Source: Styela clava (Eukaryota > Chordata > Ascidiacea > Stolidobranchia > Styelidae). Taken from it: a DNA stretch of 64,000 nt. Made by a program: the position numbers and the translations under genes. Where the stretch lies: positions 16,125,001-16,189,000 of the forward strand of contig NC_135254.1 in assembly GCF_964204865.1 (NCBI RefSeq). The letters are read 5' to 3'. Shown here one piece after another: positions 57,644-64,000 of this stretch (its first letter is position 1; each line of letters begins with the position of its first letter). The notes under the pieces were generated by a model. That model had not been told where the DNA came from. It saw only the letters and a list, made by a program, of their open reading frames with translations, and did no database searches.

Positions 57644-60032
57644 TTAGCAAATAGGCCCATTGTGAAAATTCTTGTTAACATGCGGAAATAACGAAATTAA
57701 AGAGTCTTTGTTTTGGTTAACCCAGTCGTAAAACGACTGTATTTCTGGATGTAGAATCATTGTAGTAGACAAATTGTTGCGCTGAACTGATCTCGTTAGA
57801 TAATCGAAATAATTTGCCATATCCTCCGCTCCAGTTACATCAAATACCTTCAAGAAGTCTTCTGGTGACAACTGGAAAATTTTAGACTGTTATAAATACC
57901 GGTATATTTTCCGTTAAATGCATGTAGATAATAAAAAAAGACGAGACGAAAACCAAAATGTGTAATATATAAGCCAATTGCAGATTATAAAATATATTAA
58001 TATGCGATGTATAAGCTGTATTAATGTCTACTATTAAATATGTTGCGACTCAAGTGTCATCGTCAACAGCAGGGTATATCAATTCGATTTCTTACTCACT
58101 TTTCCATCTCGTATAATTATCGGATATGTTGTTTCTGTCATTTGTGTGGCATATTCATGCAACGTCATCCTATCACCTGATAAAGCCACAGTTTTGCCGA
58201 CCCAATGAGTCGAGTTTTCAAACAAACTTTTTACACAAACTCCTACATCCCTCATTGACATCATGTCCATTGCAATGTGGCCGATGGGTGCCTCTGAAAT
58301 GCGAAATTCGCGTTGCAATGGTAGACTTCAATTGCCGCTTTAGGAATTCAAAACTAAAAATTCTGTGCTAACCTATTTTGTGAATGCTTGGATTCTCTGT
58401 TCTCATCGGTTTCATAAATCCATTTGTGAAATCTTCATATAAAAATGGAACATATAAAATTGTCTTTTTTAGTTTTATTTTGTCCATGTAATCAGAAATA
58501 TGTGCTTTTGCATCACAGACATCAGAACGAAGTCCAATAGCCGCATTTACATGAACTAATGAACTGTAGATAACATGTGGAATGTCTAGATTCAGACATA
58601 CATCAGCTATCAAACGCCCCCTTTTGACTTCATCCTGAATAAATGGTTTATAATATTGTAAAATATATATGTTTTTAAAAAAAACAGCTACAATTTTAAC
58701 AAAATTAGTGATTTTAATCATATCCGTAACATAAGTTTATGTTGCCAAAATACCCTAAGCAGACTATAGGTTTTTAAATCCTATAGGAGTTCAATTTTAA
58801 AATGAAGATTATTTATAGTAAAATGATGCTATTCGTTCAACCAGTATTCCAAACTAAGAAGGATTTGTTGGTTTATGCATATATTTTTACACATTACCAA
58901 ACTATTTTCTTCAATGGAATGGTGCAGGTTAAGTCATACACTGGTAACAGTAGTAATAATACAGTTAGCATATATAGTTGAATATCAATTATTTGGATTT
59001 ATCGATTGACACTGTCTCGTGCTTTGCAGACTTTTCCACAATGAATACCTACATTTAAAGGTTGATGCGACTTGTAATTGAGTTCTGTAATCACAAATAC
59101 GCCATATACACCTTTTACTGCTTCGTTCACCAACACGGAATCACTGAAATCGATACCGGTAACAATGTCATCGATCTTCCACGCAGCAAATTTTTCTTCA
59201 AAAAAAAACCAAAAAATATGAATTAAAAAATTCAGTCATGGTTAAGCAATGCTGTAGGCTAGTCAGAGAGCTGCATATCTTGGTCTTCCCTGACACAATT
59301 TCAAAGTACATATAGTTTCCAAACACGTTTGAACACATTTAAAATGAAATTTAAATGAATATTTTAAAATGACCTATTTTTCGTAGGCTACTATAAAATT
59401 CATATCCCTGCCAATTCGCCTACTGGACGTTACTCAAATTCGAATGAGAAACCTAAACAATGATCAATTGATCATACCGGTGACTAGGAACTTATGTTTT
59501 ACGAAGAGTGCTTTCTGGTAAAATGACATTACATGCATGTTTTATTACAGCTTTGATCCTCTAAGAGTCTAAGCCGGTTTTCAAATCTAATCGTTTTCAA
59601 GAATACTTGCGCATTTTTTGTATATTGCATAAAATTTTAAACAATATGATGGAGTCTGGAGATGAATGGAGATTGGAGAATATAATGTAATTATAGGAAA
59701 AATAGCCTATGATACGAAACAAATTTTTAGTTATATTTATGTCCCCTTCGACGAAATCCTCAGTACGCCACTGATCACGATAAATAAAATTTACCCGGTC
59801 GTAGCCTCCCAAATTTAAATTAATAAATAAGCATTTGCTTTACAGTCTTTAAGAATCTTTTCTCACCTTTCTGTACCGATGTTACTAGTTTTGTGGAGAA
59901 TGATTCATGTGATTGAAGTACATCAATAACTGATTTAGCATGATTCAAATAAGTTTGACGCCACCATTCAACTATTTCAGTCCCGTCATTGTCTTCCGAT
60001 AAAGCAAGAATCACTACAATCGTATTTTTCAT
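57644..60032 (-). CDS. NmrA-like family protein, 5 exons
   Basis: Exons 60032-59867, 59195-59053, 58634-58373, 58293-58100 and 57871-57644 join in frame to 330 codons (NMRAL1 is ~299). NmrA-like proteins are NAD(P)-binding, mostly non-catalytic Rossmann-fold redox sensors. Seen: a first strand NTIVVILALS, then DDIVTGIDFSDSVLVNEAVKGVYGVFVIT (equivalent of the GD..D..S...A..G...VF.VT motif), RLIADVCLNLDIPHVIYSSL (~110-130), ILYVPFLYEDFTNGF, the APIGHIAMDMMSMRDVG substrate-side motif (~191-207) and SPEDFLKVFDVTGAEDMANYFDY near the C-terminus. The glycine-rich GxxGxxG loop expected after strand 1 is missing. The second exon donor is AAT|GTAGGT; the alternative one base set later breaks the frame. 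Confidence 0.87.
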
Positions 60033-60039
60033 AGTTTTA

Positions 60040-61380
60040 ATTCTTTATATCCTAATCTTTATCAACAGAGCAGATATTGTGCTTAGAGGTAGTTTCAGTT
60101 ACCTATTTACGCTTAAGGAAGGAAGTGGAAAATGATCACTGTCTTTGAGATGCCTAAACTAATCTACTCCTTCAGAAGTTGTGAGTTGAAGCACTATGTG
60201 CATTACTATAAGCTAAATGCTGGATACTGGATACTAAGTGATGTTCCGCAAATACCTCTCGAGTACCTACCGACTTTCATAACCTATATATATTTGATTT
60301 ATTACATGATTCGTAAACTTTTTTCTCTAAAAAATATTTGAAATTACATCTTTTGCGAAAAAAATATATTCTATCTTGAGATCTAACATTTGTTGCCAAA
60401 GCTTGTAATCCTGCTTTCCGTCACACTTCGTTCTAATTGTGACATAACAAAAGCGAAAATAGGCGTATAAAAACATCACGTTTACAAGGGCAAACTAACA
60501 AAAGAAGCGAACGAATTGTAAAAAGAGCTAATGTTCTCATAACAATTGCTCGATAAACATCTTATTGTCGATAGGAAACGTGATAAGTACATTCGAATAA
60601 ATGAAACAGACGTCTCATGAGCGTAGAACGCAAACCGCTAAGCCTATCAATCTACTTGAAAGAGATGTGGTCTCCATCTTACTTGAACTATTCAAGAATT
60701 TTCTTTTGTAATAAAACAAGAATCTAATCGATAACGAAGCAATGTATTACAGTAATTACACGATCAAAAATTTAACGTTGATAGTCACCACTCACCAGCA
60801 ACTTTTTTTTTATTTGCTATAGCTGAAATTCAGTAGGAATGATTTTCGAAATTTATCCATTGTTAATTGCAATCACCCAAAATACATAGAGGCGGGTATA
60901 ATATTTTTTGGTGATGACTTACTTGAAACATACATTATCTGTACATTATACTATTCCACGCTATCACCAAATATTTTTGTTTCGTATGCTTTGCATAACA
61001 TTAATATTAGTGTTCAAAATTTAAGAAGTTATAGTGAATTATTCAACAATATACGGTTTGGCGTTTTGAATTGCGTTTATTAGCAAGTTATGCTATATGT
61101 TTACATTTCGTTGCGTTAATAAAGCAATGTGCACATATACTTTAGGACCATCGTATACATTCGAATATCTTCGAACTTTGACTGGCCATTACAATCCAGC
61201 TACTTTTTATACGATTTCTAGTATGATGTAAACATTTGAGCGTTTTTGATTGAAATCTCATATTGTCAAACGTATATTTGTACATAAATTTAAAAAAAAA
61301 ATAGAATAATAATGGCAGCTCTCATTTGATTTATGAATATTATGATACAAAACGAGGTGCAACAATATTTGTAGTTGAAG
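60040..61380. other. Intergenic, nothing recognised
   Basis: This should hold the NmrA-like promoter. No exon or bounded element was seen. Confidence 0.4.
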
Positions 61381-61414
61381 AAACAAATCACGAAGTCTTG
61401 CATACATTTCATAC

Positions 61415-62551
61415 TTCTAAAACCGCTCCGGTGTTTTCAATAGTAACAGCATCTCTTTTCCGAGTCTTCGTTATCAACACTACATTTATTTGGAAAAAAA
61501 ATCTTTAATTAATTGTAATAATGCCTTAAAATATGATTACAGAATAGAGCAAAATAGTATGCTTTTGTAAGTATATTTATATTCATGCTTCGAAATAATG
61601 CTCAATCTACCAAAACAGGGATTCCCCGGTACAACCGAGTAGCGAAATGGAAAGTAAAGGTATTACAGTGGTCCCCAATCTTTTCGGTGCAACGGACACT
61701 TGTAAAATAAAGTTGTGGATCCTTTTATGTGCAACCACTTGTAGTATATTTTGCACAGATAAACCACTGGAATTTGGCGGATGATATTGACATGAGGTTT
61801 GGTCTAACAGAAATCTCGTACAAATAAGCTACTCAAGAAATAACTGTATCCAATTTTTGAAGTAAATAACCATGTTCGTTTACGTCATCAATATCGTGTG
61901 ATACATAATATCCTGATTTACAGAGTTATCCTTGTTTTGTCGTTTTTGCAAGCTGGATTCTTTCCTTTTACTATTTTGTTTTCATTTTATGAATGAAAGC
62001 GCATACCCTCAAAATGTTTTTGGGAACGCCAGCTTGGGGTCGCCGTTCTTAGGCAAAAGTGTTTACCAGGGGATGTATGTGTTGATACTGTATTAGAAAA
62101 CTGGTATTTAAGGCCAGACCATTTAAGTCATGTGAGGGACTGCTTGCAGTAGGACGCATCTCTCAAAAAGGGAACACCTATAAAATTATTACCTTCATCA
62201 ATAACCTTCTTTTCATCTTCTTTGTCAGTCTTGTTATCTGTATATGGTGCCATTGGTGGCTCAGCCACTAGTTTGACGTGTGTGAACCTTTGACAAACGT
62301 AAGAAAATTCATGTGACAAAAATCAGTAAGTTCAATAGCATTTCGTAACCATTCGAACAAAATGCTAGACACTAAATGAGCCTTAAACCACGACTCATTT
62401 TTAATTCTTGTTTATTATGAGAAAAGCATGTACATGAGTGTACGAAGTCAAATATTGAATAGAAATGTCTAACCATACAAGGCAATGAAGTTTAGCGGAA
62501 CATTATCTAGGGAAGAAAAACCTAGCAATCTTTGAAATTTTTATTATTATT

Positions 62552-62583
<32 letters not shown>

Positions 62584-62693
62584 GATATACTACTCACTTT
62601 CTTCTGTGAACGAGTGCAGTCGCCAACAATATGCTAAGTATGAAGAAGATGAGGGCCGATGTCATCAAGTAAGTACCGAGATTGACGTTAGGA
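61415..62693 (-). CDS. Single-pass membrane protein, C-terminal exons (partial)
   Basis: An exon from ~62693 (acceptor TTTTGCAG) to ~62604 (donor AA|GTGAGT) encodes a short linker and a clear membrane helix, LMTSALIFFILSILLATALV, followed by HRRK. It splices in phase to an exon starting at ~62291 (acceptor GTCAAAG) that reads FTHVKLVAEPPMAPYTDN and a lysine/glutamate-rich stretch. That exon ends either at an in-frame stop at 62128 or at a donor GAAG|GTAATAA (~62180). A candidate last exon (~61485 to the TGA near 61415) after TAAATGTAG continues in phase and ends in VLEV, a possible PDZ ligand. The topology is type I, with the ectodomain to the right, outside or unrecognised. Family unknown; the last exon is tentative. 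Confidence 0.5.
62554..62584. repeat. T-tract and ~22-bp G homopolymer
   Basis: A run of Ts passes into about 22 uninterrupted Gs inside the intron of the membrane-protein gene. It may form a G-quadruplex or mark an unreliable base-call or assembly region. Confidence 0.8.
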
Positions 62694-63229
62694 ACTGCAA
62701 AATGAAATAAAACAATTATGATGAGTTGTAATTAAGGGAAAGATGAATTCTAAAGATGAAGTCTCAATGTCCTCCAATTGATCGCGGATTAAAGCTTTTT
62801 CAATGGTTAGCTTTTTGTGTGTTAACTTGAGATAGTGGTAACCGGAGAAGATGCCAATGACCACCAATATATGAAGTTATCTTGTCGAATTCTTTTTATC
62901 CCAAAACTAATATGAAAAACTGTATCATAAAAAACGTGATTTTGTATGTGATATATCTACAGTTCCAACACGTTTCAATAAAATTGCTTTCAGATTTTAT
63001 TTGTGAATATATACCGTAATAATACTTGTTTTACTAATACTTGTCACATATGATAAAATGAAGAGAGCGATGCTCGAATATGTGGACACGAAATCCAAAA
63101 CGAAAAGGTACGGGTATCAGATATGCAATCTGTCGCAGTACACCACCGGTACCGCAGTTTTCAAGACTTCGCATAACCACGAACGCGGAACCTCCACAAA
63201 GTGCGCAATTTTTATGACGTCATCGCACA

Positions 63230-63700
63230 CAAAACAAGTAAGCTACGCTCTAATATATGGACACGTAGCGCCACCTATCGGTAAATTCAGATGGCGTCAT
63301 CGCACTCGAAAAAACGAATCCCATGCTGCTCACCGGAATATTTGAAATAAATAAAAGTAATAGCCTTCTAGGGAAAAATTCCATCTTCAACCACTGAAAA
63401 TTTCAAATCAAATGGTCCAGTAATCAATGAGAAAAGCGTTTTTTTCGTAGCGATAACAAGAAGAATTTGAATAACAAGAAGAGTGCCAGCATAAAATGCA
63501 AAACGATCGTTATGTCCGGTTACGTTTCCAAAAAAACGAATCCCATGGAGCCCCCAAAAATGTTTGAAATAAATAAAAGTAAGGCTTCTAGTGACAAATA
63601 CAATCTCCAAACAATGAAAATTTCAAAGCTACTGGTCCGGTAGTGAATGAGAAAAGCAATTTTTTCACAAGAAGAAGAAGAAAGCGATACATATTCACAC
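63230..63700. repeat. Dispersed repeat Q, copies 6 and 7
   Basis: Two inverted copies lie in tandem (about 63240-63450 and 63540-63665). Each has AATAAATAAAAGTAA, GCCTTCTAG and TTTCAAA...TGGTCC blocks. The first begins with a GTAAGCTACGCTCTAATATA-type end followed by TGGACACGT. Confidence 0.65.
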
Positions 63701-64000
63701 TTTGTGTCTGATAACGCAAACGTCATATTTAGTAAAGTATCTCACTACGCATGCTACATTAATATTACACGCTTTACATAAATCTTATACAGAACTTTTG
63801 AAACACCGAATATAACGCTAGCCGTCAGCTGCAATGTAGCCTACATTTCGCTGCAGTTGTCTGACGTCTAAAAAAACGGATTCGTTAATAGATACGAACC
63901 TCCTGAATCCTATCACTGGTTAAAGTTACTGCAAAATTGATTGATTATTAGTATTGGGCGCTAAAATAATAAGTAATATTATGATAAATAGGTCAGACTG

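Noticed and set aside
59040-59056. Alternative NmrA donor one codon later (GTAG|GTATTC)
   Set aside because: It leaves the next exon in a phase that meets a stop at once; AAT|GTAGGT keeps the frame and a conserved sequence.
61667-62060. hAT-like left end CAGTGGTCCCCAATC
   Set aside because: No matching right end or 8-bp repeat was found downstream, so no element could be bounded.

Overview
The window is nuclear DNA of an animal: AT-rich, with spliced genes (short introns, GT-AG sites) separated by dense nests of transposons. Six host protein-coding genes can be read completely or nearly so: TPRKB and KLHL12 orthologues, a PPT2-type thioesterase, a LamG-like type I membrane protein, an SLC22 transporter and an NmrA-like protein. 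Two more genes are cut by the window edges or only partly visible: a DEP-domain gene at the left edge and the 3' end of a single-pass membrane protein at the right. Gene set, intron style and transposon mix suggest an invertebrate, perhaps a deuterostome such as an ascidian; the species cannot be fixed from sequence alone.

Layout. 1-433 (-): 5' end of a DEPDC1-like gene. 2.6-5.2 kb: 16-bp minisatellite, a broken FLYWCH/MULE transposase, an L1-like 3' end and a THAP remnant. 5601-10106: a 4.5-kb foldback element with a perfect 9-bp target duplication. 10.9-13.4 kb (-): a 5'-truncated non-LTR retrotransposon. 13.5-18.3 kb: a tandem repeat of a GGACCTTTCCCCGA-ended element, one copy carrying a THAP pseudogene. 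19.4-22 kb: a hAT-type MITE and a piggyBac-type MITE. 23.0-25.9 kb (+): TPRKB and KLHL12, both intronless. 26.3-30.6 kb: a composite hAT insertion with further insertions nested in it. 32.4-34.1 kb (+): a broken hAT transposase. 36.5-39.8 kb (-): PPT2, six exons. 42.5-44.8 kb: three TSD-bounded hAT-type elements, one nested. 46.2-47.2 kb (+): LamG-like membrane protein. 49.1-54.8 kb (-): SLC22, 14 exons. 57.6-60.0 kb (-): NmrA-like, five exons. 61.4-62.7 kb (-): C-terminal exons of a single-pass membrane protein.

The host genes form no obvious pathway: KLHL12 (CUL3 adaptor), TPRKB (tRNA t6A synthesis), PPT2 (lysosomal thioesterase), SLC22 (plasma-membrane solute transport) and the NmrA-like protein act independently. 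The main interest lies in the mobile DNA: several insertions are defined to the base by TSDs, one has a paralogous empty site in the same window, and a ~47-bp module is shared by the centre of the foldback element, a nested hAT MITE and a free-standing hairpin.
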